A stretch of 64,000 nt of DNA from Coptis chinensis (taxonomy: Eukaryota > Streptophyta > Magnoliopsida > Ranunculales > Ranunculaceae): the NCBI GenBank assembly GCA_015680905.1, contig CM027381.1, forward strand, positions 83,415,501-83,479,500. Reading direction: 5' to 3'. Below, one piece after another: positions 35,201 to 45,716 of this stretch (the first letter of the stretch is position 1; each line of letters begins with the position of its first letter). Position numbers and translations under genes: made by a program. The notes below the pieces were generated by a model. The model was not told the DNA's origin and did no database searches. It saw only the letters and a program-made list of their open reading frames with translations.

Positions 35201-35314
35201 AAATAGAAAATAAGAGTCCTGACAGCACAAAGACTCTTACTAGATAGGATTGGTTAACTGAACATGTGACCGGCTCAGGTGACCGATTGGGCCGTCCCGA
35301 TGTCTACTTCATAC

Positions 35315-35395
35315 GTGAGCCGTCTAAGTGGCTAACTAGAACTGTGAGCCGTCCAGGTGGCTAAGTGGACATGTGAGCCATCCAGGTAGCTGAGG
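35315..35395. repeat. Triple 29-bp direct repeat in the U3 region of element B
   Basis: GTGAGCCGTCCAGGTGGCTA-type units start at 35315, 35344 and 35373 with small changes. The same triple is at 16058-16138 in the other LTR. Repeats upstream of an LTR TATA box often act as enhancers; that role is inferred here. Confidence 0.75.
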
Positions 35396-35479
35396 ATCGG
35401 TCACTTAGACTTAATATAAAGACTAAGTCCTTAATGAGTTCGTTAGCCAGGGTACGAATGTGGAGGTACGTACACTGAT

Positions 35480-35510
35480 AGTTATCATATAACTGTTTTA
35501 TCTATTTTCA

Positions 35511-35545
<35 letters not shown>

Positions 35546-35578
35546 ATAGGAAAAGCAAATAAAAGACGGGGTGTTATA
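35480..35578 (-). repeat. Element A right LTR, part 2 (end of 5' LTR)
   Basis: It resumes the LTR after element B (AGTTATCATATAACTG, TATTAT microsatellite, GGGGTGTTATA). The AAAGG target duplication follows at 35579-35583. Parts 1 and 2 add up to 3038 bp against 3133 bp in the left LTR. Confidence 0.92.
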
Positions 35579-35583
35579 AAAGG

Positions 35584-35836
35584 CCAATACCGATAATACA
35601 TAATCGACTCTTTAAGCACACAAAATTGAGATCTAGATCACACAATCCTCTCATGATTAGGCATATTGGATGCTCTGTGCTAACTCCTCCTTCCTTTTCA
35701 AGTCATCAAAAATATAGAAAGGGGTCTTCTATGCATCTCTGCTACCAATAATATTTGTTGCATCTTCAGTACTACCTACCCCTGTAAATGAGTGAACAAA
35801 AATTAGGCCACAATGAAGAGTAAAACCGAATAACAA
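35584..35836. other. Flank between element A and the FRS pseudogene
   Basis: No gene. By position this is the former 3' untranslated or downstream region of the FRS gene, originally continuous with 4931. Confidence 0.45.
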
Positions 35837-36546
35837 TTAGAAATTTATAGTAAATTTATAGTAAATTTGCACCTTTGCTCTTTTGTTTGGATTATCGGGA
35901 CAAGTTCTTCTGTCATGAGTAATTCTCTTTTTACAACATCCGTGCATCCTTAAAGTTGTTTGATGGGAGATCTCAAGTGGCTTTTTGAATCTACCCGAAC
36001 TATTATTTTTTATATTTTTCTTTCTCCCTTTTGTTTGAGAAATATTGGGATTCAAAAGCAACACTTGAGGGCTGACAACAATAGGTTCTTCTTCTTGAAT
36101 TACCGTATTTGGCTTCTTAGCTGCATCGTGTATTGAAAACCTTTCTAGCAAAGTGCCCATCGCTTCTACCATCATTCCAAATTTCTCAACATCTTTTGCA
36201 GTTTCATAAACAACCTGATTGGCAAGATGAGACCCATGAATAAGTCTTAACACATCTGAATCTTCAGCACTACTGAGTATTACACTTTTATCCATAACTC
36301 GGTATTGGTTTGATTCTTTCATCCATCTTCTCAAAATCCATTGTTTGGGTATCTCATCAATATCATGGTGGATAATTACCTTCAAAACATGTGCACAAGG
36401 AATTCCCATGAACTCAAACCACTTGCATTCGCACGAGCCATTACTAGTTGTTCGGTTGAAGATCACCTTCCAGATTTTTCCATCACTTTTTTTTATTTTT
36501 TCTTGATGTCATGGTATAGGAGTTTAAGTCATTGTCGCATTCTTCA
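35837..36546 (-). pseudogene. FRS: FAR1-related (FRS) pseudogene, C-terminal part
   Basis: The reading frame has GKIWKVIFNRTTSNGSCECK and WFEFMGIPCAHVLKV, the SWIM zinc finger (CxC...CxH) that closes the transposase-derived core of FAR1/FHY3-family proteins. A tail with MHGCCKKRITHDRRTCP, a CCHC-like motif also found in this family, follows. These proteins derive from Mutator-like transposases and act as transcription factors. The part before the SWIM finger has one frameshift near 36483. The CACTA element begins at 36547, and the rest of the gene resumes at 44141. It could alternatively be a Mutator-like transposase. Confidence 0.85.
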
Positions 36547-36559
36547 CACTACACCATTT

Positions 36560-39500
36560 GGGTGATTTTGCAACCATTGAGATTTCTTATTAGTAACACA
36601 TATTGATCCGTTAGGTAATTTTTCACATTCATTATCCGTTGGCAATTTTTATAACCGTTAGTAACCATTTGTGCAAATACTAGAATTATTATGTAACGTT
36701 TCCGGGATATTTTCTAACGCTTATGCATGTGTGACAAAGTTACATACGAAAAACCTAATATAATAGAAAAAAGAAAATAAAACTAAAAACAAAAAAAAAA
36801 ATGAGAAACTAGTGAAGAGGGAAAAGGAGTGGTGTTGCCACCGCTGGGTTTTTTGATTTCCTCTTGGTAAGTCGTCCTCTCTCCCTCCTTTTTGTTCTTT
36901 TTCTCCTTCATAATCGCCCAGTTATGAGATATAAGCCTTGCGGATGCTCCTTGCTTTCTCTTAAAGTGCCAAAACCTTCATCTCTCTGCAAGGTATGTAA
37001 CACCGTCTCTCTCACTGATTTCATTTAAATAGATCTGTAATTCTCAAATAGTATTTCAGTTTCGTAGAGTACAAAGTTTGATGACTGTCTTGAAATTAAT
37101 TTTGAAACAACTTAAAGTTTGAATAATTTTGTTTTTAAAGTTCAAGCTTTATTTTCTCTTAAAGCTTTCAATCTGGTCCATGTTCCCTGAAAAATGACAA
37201 TTTTGTTAATATTTCGAACATAATATTGTTTTCCTCATCTTATTAACTACAAATTTTCTGAATCCATTCTTCGATGAGTCGAAGTAGTGAGTCTGAGAGT
37301 CTTGTGTCAACTTGGGGCTCTCTCTTTTCTCTAAAGGACGGGTAAATTATCCTCTATATTGAGTCTAGCACTGTTTTATGATATGAGTAGTTTTTATTTC
37401 ATATATTTAGTTAAGTTTTGAGCATTTAATTAACTTTGGCTGAATTTAGTTCGATTATTCATAGGTTATCTTGAGGTTCATGCATTATTTTTGTCATTTG
37501 ATACTCGTGATATGAATTATTGATACTGCAGTTGATGATTTAAGCCTTGTTTGTTTTTCCACCTTTGCAAGTATTTGCCACTAAGCATCTTGTATAAGTT
37601 CATGGAAGTGTCTGCAATGGTATACTTTATTTGATAATCGATAGTTTTAGGTGTTTGGGAATGTGGCAAGCCATTTAATCGATAGTATGAACTACTGAAT
37701 TCTAACACACTTGAGGTTTATTGAGCTTATTGAGAGCACAGTTACAAGTGTAAAAAGCAATGACAACTTATTCTGGGGAACGTAGTTCACTTATGCCCCA
37801 AGCACACAACGAATAGGCGTACGTATAGAAACTCTCAAGCTTACTGATTTCAGTCATTTGTCCGTATGAGACACATCTTTTGTTATGCTCTGTGGTCTGC
37901 CTTTACAGTCCCCTCCTCCACGTAGCATCTTGAAACTATATATCCTCAGATTATGGAGGAACTTATTATGAAAAATGAGTGCAAATCTTCGTCAACATAG
38001 TCAATGGAGCACTCGATCCAAATCAAAGTTTGGGTAAGATATATATTTTTGTTTTTTTGGGCTTTGATATAGAACCCAATGGTAAGTATTTAGGAGTCTG
38101 AAGGCATGAATATACATAGATTTTATTTTGTTACCTTAACGCTTTGTAAAGAGGAGCAAGGATTGCGTTCCTAAAGTGTGATGGCCAATATTGTAAGAGA
38201 TAAAACTGATTATGCGCTCTTTTGTTGTGTTTTGTTATCTATTTCTCTTTCCCATAGCTACTTTTTACAGGGCTATGGTTGTACAATTTATTGAACGACA
38301 AAATTAGAAACTTCTCTCCACAAGCTATACTATGGCCATTTGCATTCTTATATTCCTTTTATTGTTGATGTTACTTAAGGTTTCAGGTCGTGTACAATGT
38401 GGTTTGAGATCCTTTTTTCTTTCTTTCTTTCTTTCCACTTTTACTTAAACACTACTAATTTGCACTTAACTTTCATGTTGATGGCCAGGGTTGGTGCGGG
38501 GTAAGTCATCCTTGTTAACTCAATACTAGGTGAGATGCGGCTAATTGAAAGATCAATATATTCTCAAGGTTTAGTAGCATAAGCACTGCAGGTTTATCAA
38601 TCTTTCTAAGTCAGATTTTCCTATTTCTTCCCTTTTAAGGTAGAGTTAAACATCTCATGATGTTGTTTGCAATTAATAACTGTAGGTTCCATGGATTCTA
38701 TCGGGATCAATAAATGTGATAACATATTACACTACACCGAATTGTTAAAAAGGATGGGGGTCTTAGGGGGCGAGCTTGGGTCGCCTTTTAATTTAGGATG
38801 GGCTTCGTAGTCCCAACTGAGAAAAACCCCCGTCATTATGATTTATCTTGAAATATTGAGGACTTTTTTTTTGTTTTTAATATGGGACGAACAATTTAGT
38901 CTTAAATTTTGTTAGATACCGTCGCTACAAAAAAAAATACCCATCTTTAGCCATCACACTAAATGACTGCATTTTGCTTTGTCATTTCTTTGGCTTTATC
39001 TGGATGGGTTGGTAAGATATATAATGTTATTGTCTGCGTGTGCCTTTTCTTATCTCATGTACATATCTTAGTTTTAGCTATCCCCGGAGATAAAAGAAAG
39101 AAAAGAAAAGTGTAAAGCTCTAATCACGTGAAAAAATCTCACGTTAAGGCTACCTATCAAAGGAACACGAAACCCCAAGCTTAGAAGTTAGTATTCATGA
39201 ACTAGGTCATCAAGCTTCTTCCTTATTAGATCGAGGAAGTTGAAGACCATCGAATATTGTTGACCAACAGAATATTTAAGAGGACTCCTCAAGAGTCCAA
39301 CTCTTGTGCTTCATTTTTCCTTTGGACTAGCACCGATGAATATCCAAAATCACTAGTTTCGAGGGTTATAAAAGTGAGAATAGAAACCTTTGGATCCTAT
39401 CGCTATCACGGGTCTTTCTTTTTTTCTGAGTTCACATGATTGTGACTGAATAGAAATTAAAAATAACAATTTATGGCCAGTGGTTCATCGACTTTTATAT

Positions 39501-39631
39501 AATGCCTTAAAGCACCATACTGAAAATGCATTTGGCTTTGTTACCTTTCCTAGGTTGAGGCCCTAATAGGATGTTTGCATATGAAATACAAGAAACTGTT
39601 CATTTCTTTCCATTCATCAATATTATCTACA
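36560..39631. other. Left internal part of the CACTA element, unassigned
   Basis: Short open stretches occur, for example MSRSSESESLVSTWGS at about 37274 followed by GGGTAAAT, which resembles an exon with a donor site. They cannot be assigned to a gene. A CT-rich leader-like stretch lies at about 36860-36920. More captured host sequence is possible. Confidence 0.4.
38730..38965. mobile_element. Possible nested CACTA terminus
   Basis: CACTACACCGAATTGTTAAA at 38730 looks like another CACTA terminus, and GGATGGGGGTC / GATGGGCTTCG motifs follow. No matching right terminus was found, so the limits are guesses. Confidence 0.3.
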
Positions 39632-41389
39632 GGACTACTGCAAAGTACAATTCTGGAGTGTTGGTTGCATCTGGTTCAATCGCTCAAGAGGCAAAAGAGC
39701 GTGAAATTGTGGCAAGAAAGTAAGCATTGTGCTATTTGAGTATCTGATGAATTATAAGTTGCATATGGAAACTGAATTGAGTTATTTTATCATGCAGGTT
39801 AAGAGAACATGTTCAAGGAGCTGACAACAATCCCCTTCTTATATTTCCAGAAGGAACCTGTGTTAATAACCACTACATAGTCACGTTCAAGAAGGTTTCT
39901 ATCTGTTGTGCTTTCTGTTTTTAAGGATTTCTTTGTTGAATATCACATGCCCTGATATGAGCTTTGAAAATTATCCTGTTCTTACCGAGGAAAAAGGGGG
40001 AAATCTTGTTCTTTGGTGACATTGAAATTATGATGGAATTTATAGTTCCTTAACAACCCATACCGGGTGAGAAAGTGCTTAATGGAGAGAAGAGACAACT
40101 AGTTTTCTGTCCTAGTGAAAAACTTACATCCTACACCTTAACTGAACATGTTCATGCCATTAGCAAATGAACTCTGACGTGGGCATGTGACATCTAATTA
40201 TTAAAAGATTGGACTCCACATCTAATGCGGTTTGAAGTTTCACTTGCTAACGAAACTTTTCTATTGAATTGTGTCGATTATGTATCACTGGAGAACAGTT
40301 AATTTTTTTTTATTTTGCTATAGAAGCGCACACCATTTAGCATGTTGAAACAGTTGAAGCATGTTTATTTAGATTTATCTTGAGTCTTATTTAGTTTCAT
40401 TTAACGACTCAGGTCCGTCCAAAGTTTTCAATAGCAGAATTGTTAGTTCATGAACAATTCTTGAATTTAAATGTGTCTTCTTCGTTATGTGTTTATCTCA
40501 AATGTCTCCCATTATCCTTAAACCTGTTGTTTTACCTTTTCTCTCTCCAGGGAGCATTTGAGCTTAGCTGCACAGTTTTGCCCAATTGCAATCAAGTACA
40601 ACAAATTTTTGTGGATGCTTTTAAGAAAGGCGATAAGCACCTACTTTAAGGGCACCAATTCATCTCAAAATAATATGTTGTTTGTATGGTTGCACTCCTA
40701 TTTATTGTACCCACCTATGAAACCGGTAGGGCGTCAATAGGATAGTTATGCACTTTAAACACTTGCAAGGTGTGATACCTAGTACTTGTTGTATACCGGG
40801 TAGCTTTTTGGATTTGTTGTAAATGATGAATCACTCAATGTATCCATTATGTGTAAGCCTATATGAGTAGCTCCTTGCTACTTAGCCTATCATTTGTAAC
40901 AACACTGTATCTTTATGCTATTAATGAATTGAATTTTCTTGATAAAAAATAATAATAATGTGAAAGCCTATATGAGGTGAGGTTCACTTGGTCATTTTCA
41001 AAGAAAAAAAACATACACAAATTTATTTCACGGTCGGATCATATCTAGATTGGCGGATTATTAATCTTGAAATTGCCCCACTATAGGTTTAAATTCTTTG
41101 GTGTAGAATTGTTTCCACCTTTGTGCAAGTGAGATGTGTGGCCTATGGATGGGGATTCTGTAGTTACACAGGAATTTCATATATGCTCTATTTCTCTTAG
41201 GTATCTACCTCCAAATAATGTATTGCTTCCAAATTGTGTTCCATCAAACTTCTTGTTTTGCAGACAATCATTCACAATGCATTTGTTGCGCCTCATGACC
41301 TCGTTAGGTTGTTGTTTGTGATGTGTGGTACTTGGAACCACAAAACCTGAAACCCGGAGAAACAGCAATAGAATTCGCAGAGAGGTAAT
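39632..41389 (+). pseudogene. GPAT9: Captured GPAT9 gene fragment, four decayed exons with introns
   Basis: Four exon pieces match the middle of plant GPAT9, the ER glycerol-3-phosphate acyltransferase of lipid synthesis: 39632-39720 (LLQSTILE, VGCIWFNRS, EAKEREIVARK across two indels), 39799-39893 (LREHVQGADNNPLLIFPEGT), 40553-40635 (GAFELSCTV then a shift, IFVDAF) and 41262-41389 (QSFTMHLLRLMTS then a shift, CDVWYLEPQNLKPGE). Splice sites survive (AA|gtaagc...gcag|G). At least five indels break the frame. The PEGT acyltransferase motif is kept; the N-terminal third and the C-terminus are absent. It was copied with introns, so DNA-level capture by the CACTA element is likely. Confidence 0.88.
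40851..40976 (+). mobile_element. 92-bp LINE 3' end with 17-bp target duplication
   Basis: GTGTAAGCCTATATGAG (40851-40867) and GTGAAAGCCTATATGAG (40960-40976) flank 92 bp. The enclosed TAGCTCCTTGCTACTTAGCC...GTAACAACACTGTATC ends in an A-rich (AAT)n tail. The same tail occurs reversed in the HUA2-like introns at 52032 and 56101. This is an extreme 5' truncation of a non-LTR retrotransposon, inserted after GPAT9 was captured. Confidence 0.8.
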
Positions 41390-43839
41390 TCACCTCTAAG
41401 ATTGTTAATTTGCATGTACATTTTCTGGTGTTAATCAAGTGAAAAAGGTTTTTTCCTCGTAACAAAAAATAAAAACGAGGAAAAAAGAAAGAAAAAGAAA
41501 ACAAAACGTGGATAACTGGATGAGCTTACACGACTGGCTGCATTTGCTGTCATTATGCAACCCATCCATCTTCACCCGGCTTTATCTTGAAGCATTGCTC
41601 CTGTCACTAGACGAATTTCGCCAGTGTGGAACGAACTTGCTGTGGACTTGTTAGGTGTGTGGCTACTGGCTACTGGCTAAAATGAGAGAACAGTAAATTT
41701 AGTGTGCTTTCATTTTAGGCAGGCAGTACGCAGTGAACAGAGACACGCCAAGCCAAGACCGTTCCAAACTGCCAAAATCAGTGTTTGTCAGACTTGTCCC
41801 GTACTCCCATTTAGTAGTTGTGTGTGTCTCTTTTAAATCCATATATATATACTTTGATTTTTGATGATACAAAGAAAAGAAGTTTAATCCGATGTAAATG
41901 TCTATTCTGGTGCGTGCAAAATTTTGTAGGGGTACGCCATTCTAACAGTGCAAGCACACTCCCACAGTTTCCTTACTAACAGAACAAATTAAAGTTTATG
42001 TTCACTTAATTAGCATAATTTTCCTTCCTACAGATTTTTAGATCGAGCTGCAATTACCATGGATGCCTATACCACCTCCTCCCAAAATATGACTGGATTA
42101 TGGTACTTATGTATATATGATGACGAGGATTAGGCCTTTTAGTATAAAATTTGACACTAATGAACAATTATGACAATATCAGTGCTTCGCTTGGGTTGCC
42201 AACAAGTGGTATTGAACAAGCGGTTAAATTGAGCTTGTCAATGCATTTTTAATGTTCCTTTTTCGCCAAGGCTTGAAAAACTTTTAGCAATTGTATTAAA
42301 TAGCTCTTTGACATGCATCGGCGCAACCCCAACAAAGATGCATTTGAGGCCTCATCTTTGATGGCAAAGTGCAACACTACTAGATCCTTTGGAAGTACAC
42401 CGCTTCTTTGTTTGATACTAAGGTTAGTGAATAGTGATTATGTTAATTGTTATTTTTTCAAGCGGTTTCATTTGGTTTCTTCTTTTATTTTGTTTGTTGA
42501 TCTTTTTGGTGCGGTATTAATTGGCCTTGTTCACATCAGTATTTGTGGTGCCATATAGGTTGCCTCGTGCAAATTTAGTGGTTGAAGATAGTAGTTCTAA
42601 TAGTAAATGGTGAAGAATGGATGGCTGGAGGAGTTTGGATGATGCACAAGTAGCTCTACATGAGGTATGAGTTCATAACTAACTTTAACATATTCTTTGA
42701 AATGAGACTTGTTTGAACGTTACTATCTTAATGTTTAAATAGCATTATCTAGGTTCTAAGTAAACAATCAATATGGAAGACAAACAAAAGGTTATTCATT
42801 TAATTTGGCATTCGACTATAGTTCAGTTTACATTATATCTAGGAAGATGATAGGTCCTTAGTTTTTATAGAATTACCTTGATGATTTTCTCCTCAATATT
42901 TATACATATTGGTCTGTATGGTTATTAAAGCAACATGTCATATTCTTCAATAATCTAGAATCATTCTTCAATAAATACTAGCCATTTATTGAAAAACATG
43001 TAGCGATACAAAAAGAAAAAATAAAGTCATGTTTGGTTACTAAAGCAGCATTCTAGGATGCGTGTCTAGAGAAGTACGTGCATAGTTACATGTCTTGCTA
43101 CCTATTAGTGGAAAGGTTAGGTACTATGTTGCAATTGCATTTAAGGAACCTATATAGTTTATCTGTCAAGTTCTTGTATGTCAGGAAAGGCTAGTTCCCT
43201 TGGAAATTATTAAAATTTGAATGACAAACTATTTTATTAGTCTGTTTACTTCAATACTTGTTTACTTCAATACGAACATAATTTAGATTTCATCAAGTTG
43301 TTTCTAGTTTAAACCCGTTTTACCTATTATGCATATTTTATAGTTTCTTAACATCTTGTTTTTATGAATCTAACTTACACAAATTTTACTTACTACTATG
43401 TATCGATCCTCTCTATTTTCTTAATTTCCTTTTGGTGTCATTGGTCTGGTTGTAGGTGTCGATGATTTTCATGATTGCTAGAGGAAGGATAATGTGAGAG
43501 ATCAAAAGGTTTCGTTTTAGAGCTATTAGGACTTATTCTATCTATGTATTTTGTTTACAAAAGACTTGTGAGTTCTTGATTGTTATTATATTTTTGGTTA
43601 TTATCTCATTGTTGAATAAAATGTAATCAAAGTTAAGACTTGTGACTTATGAATGAATTATGAAGTATGTTTGGTTTAAGTGTTTTCTTTCTCGTTATTG
43701 TACCCAAGTGTAAGTTTAAGTTTTTAGTGGGATGGATAGGTTGTGTATAATATGTGGGATATATGTATGCTAGAAGCAAGTGGCAGGAATGATTGGGGCC
43801 AGAATATTTAAATATTTTTTTTAGATGTTTCTAAATTTA
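41390..43839. other. Right internal part of the CACTA element, unassigned
   Basis: No recognised gene. Scattered open stretches (for example 42313-42558) have no domain. This part may hold further captured sequence. Confidence 0.4.
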
Positions 43840-44140
43840 GCAACGGTTGTGTATCCGTTACTAATGGAAGTATAAGTAACGGTTACGTATCCGTTAGAAA
43901 TGAAAATTGCTAACACTTTCATTTGTTGGAAATAAATTAAGAACAAAATTAATAACCGTTACTAATAATTTACTAACGGTTGATAAGTGTTGTTGAAATT
44001 AATTTCAGTAACACTTTATAACCGTTACTAATATCTGTTACTAATATTTGTCACGCTTTTGTGTCGACGGAAAATAACCGTTACTAATATTTTTTGTAAC
44101 GGATATATATCCGTTACAAATAAGCTGTTATGGTGTAGTG
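43840..44140. repeat. Right subterminal repeat region of the CACTA element
   Basis: AACGGTTA, TAACCGTTAC and (A/T)CCGTTA motifs occur about a dozen times in both orientations, up to the terminus TGGTGTAGTG. In CACTA elements such arrays bind the TNPA-type protein. Confidence 0.75.
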
Positions 44141-45716
44141 TCACTTAAGAGTTTGTAACTCATGGCTTTAGAACATTTTTCTTTGAATTTATTGTACACA
44201 TTTCTTGTATAAAGTGATGCTGCATTCTTTAAGAGATATTGAAAGGCATCCACAATCTGATCTTTGTGCTCAGATTCATAGTCTTCTTCCCTTTCCCTTC
44301 GAGCAATTCTCTGCAAGCATTTCTCATTTTTGTGAACAAACTCAACTAGAGTAGTGTCAGATGTAAAGTAATCTTTATAAAATCCATTCATTCCGGCTTT
44401 CACTGCGTCCAGTAGTGTTCATTCTAGCAAAAAAAGTATCTAAGTGGTACACCGGCACCCCACCCACATCTTTCTAATATCATACATTTGTTTTAGCCAT
44501 TATTCATGTTCCACTAGATCGTATTTTTGCAACATCTCTTTCCATTGCATTTCAAAAGAGCATACATCATAAGTCTGATGCAAACAACAATCCATTGCAT
44601 TTTGAAACCCTTCCCTCGTAAAATACACATGCTGCAAATGCTCAGAAAATTTACTAGTGATATGCCATAGACAAAACCGATGTCGAGAGTTTGGGAATAC
44701 TTTGGTGATAGCTGCTGTCATCGCTTTGCCTTGATCGGTAATAATGGAAATTGGGGCACGACCACCCATAGCCACAAGCCAAGTCTTGAACAACCACAGA
44801 AAACTTTCTTCAGTTTCATGACTTCATCTAGTAAAAGAGTACAACCAAACTGGATAGACTAAAATGGTGGTTAACTCCAGTGAAAGGACCAAAAGGTATC
44901 GAATAATAGTTTGTTTTGTAAGTGGTTTCGAAACAAACGACATCTCCAAAATGCTGGTACTGCATACGAGAACGCCCATCTATCCAAAAAAAAATTCACA
45001 CCCCTTTTATTAGTATCTGACTCTATGGTATAGTAAAACTGAGGATCTTCCAGTTGTTGTTGTTGAAAATAGTCACATGTTGCAGTTGCATCCATTTCCT
45101 TCGATGTTTTGTACCTCTTATATTTGGAGTTCAAATGATTATATCAATTTCTATCCTTGAACCCGACTGTCTCTCCAAAAATTGATGGAAAATTTCCTAT
45201 TGGTAAGTTCGTATCATCAAATTTTTTAGTCAACACTCAAGCAACCAAAGGCATAACCTGCATTGACCTCATGTGCCCCCGTTTTAATGGAGTAACCATC
45301 GTGTGGGGATGAGTATTATCAAAACATTTCACTACCCAAGTCATATCATCTTTTCTAGCAACTCTAAATCTTGATTTGCACTCACATTTAATTGTCGAAG
45401 TGGTTCTCCTTTTTATGTCATTCTCTGCATTGCCTTGTTTCTTGGTGTGTGTCCCCTCTCGAGCACAAACCATTTCACATACAGTCACTGAATCATCACC
45501 ATGAGCTTTCTTTTGTGTACTACGTGCTCGACTTTCAAAACCATTTTGTTGACCAAACTCATAATAGTATGACTTTGCATCCTCCAAACTTCGAAAAATC
45601 ATACCTACTTTGGGCATTCCCAATATATCTACATCTTCGTTAGGAGTTTGAATAGAATAACACCCAAGCTCATCAAATTGGGTATCATGCTCCACTTCAT
45701 TGGTTGGCGAGTTCAT
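44141..45716 (-). pseudogene. FRS: FAR1-related (FRS) pseudogene, N-terminal and core part
   Basis: From the ATG at 45716: the FAR1 DNA-binding (WRKY-like GCM1) domain has GMIFRSLEDAKSYYYEFGQQ, NGFESRARSTQKK and IKCECKSRFRVARKD through HTHPH-type NTHPHTM. Next come FQQQQLEDPQFYYTIESD and the MULE transposase-like core with RAPISIITDQGKAMTAAITK, VFPNSRHRFCLWHI, then FYKDYFTSDTTLVEF-type sequence. Stops at about 45237, 45150, 44870 and 44410 and several shifts make it dead. At 44141 the frame runs into the CACTA element. Confidence 0.85.

Larger units (their letters stand above)
15779..35474 (-). mobile_element. Element B: Ty3/gypsy, Tat-like, nested in element A
   Basis: Identical-length LTRs (439 bp) bound the element. 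The target duplication CTGAT lies at 15774-15778 and 35475-35479. Minus-strand order is gag, protease, RT, RNase H, archaeal-type RNase H, integrase. The extra RNase H and a spliced antisense ORF next to the 3' LTR are hallmarks of the Tat lineage (lineage by inference). Without the nested copia it is about 13.4 kb. Besides retroviral genes it holds eEF1B-gamma fragments and a 44-bp tandem repeat. All coding parts are broken. Confidence 0.9.
35036..35474 (-). repeat. Element B right LTR (5' LTR)
   Basis: 439 bp. Its left end reads TATTTGGG where the other copy reads TGTTTGGG, a mutation of the TG dinucleotide. The right end GGTACGTACA is followed by the duplication CTGAT. Confidence 0.93.
4937..35578 (-). 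mobile_element. Element A: Ty3/gypsy chromovirus (Tekay/Del-like), nested host element
   Basis: Two long LTRs flank a minus-strand gag-protease-RT-RNase H-integrase region with a chromodomain-like tail, the order of plant chromoviruses. LTRs above 3 kb and the integrase C-terminal sequence fit the Tekay/Del lineage, which is an inference. Removing element B and its 5-bp duplication leaves about 10.9 kb. Target duplication AAAGG lies at both ends. Its right (5') LTR is split at 15778/35480 by element B. Every reading frame carries stops or shifts, so it is not autonomous. Confidence 0.9.
36547..44140. mobile_element. 7.6-kb CACTA-type element inserted in the FRS gene (Pack-TYPE)
   Basis: The left end CACTACACCATTTGGG and the right end, read inward on the minus strand as CACTACACCATAACAG, share 11 terminal bases. 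A 3-bp duplication TCA flanks it (36544-36546 and 44141-44143), as for CACTA elements. Subterminal regions are rich in AACGGTTA / TAACCGTT motifs, dense on the right (43840-44140) and sparser on the left. No CACTA transposase was recognised, so it looks non-autonomous. It carries decayed GPAT9 exons and a LINE tail. Confidence 0.88.

Noticed and set aside
35837-36466. Independent SWIM zinc-finger gene
   Set aside because: It is the C-terminal end of the FRS pseudogene; the N-terminal part continues beyond the CACTA element at 44141.
40440-40740. Two 60-69 aa ORFs near the third GPAT9 exon
   Set aside because: They run across intron and exon remnants of the captured GPAT9 fragment in the frames left by its indels.
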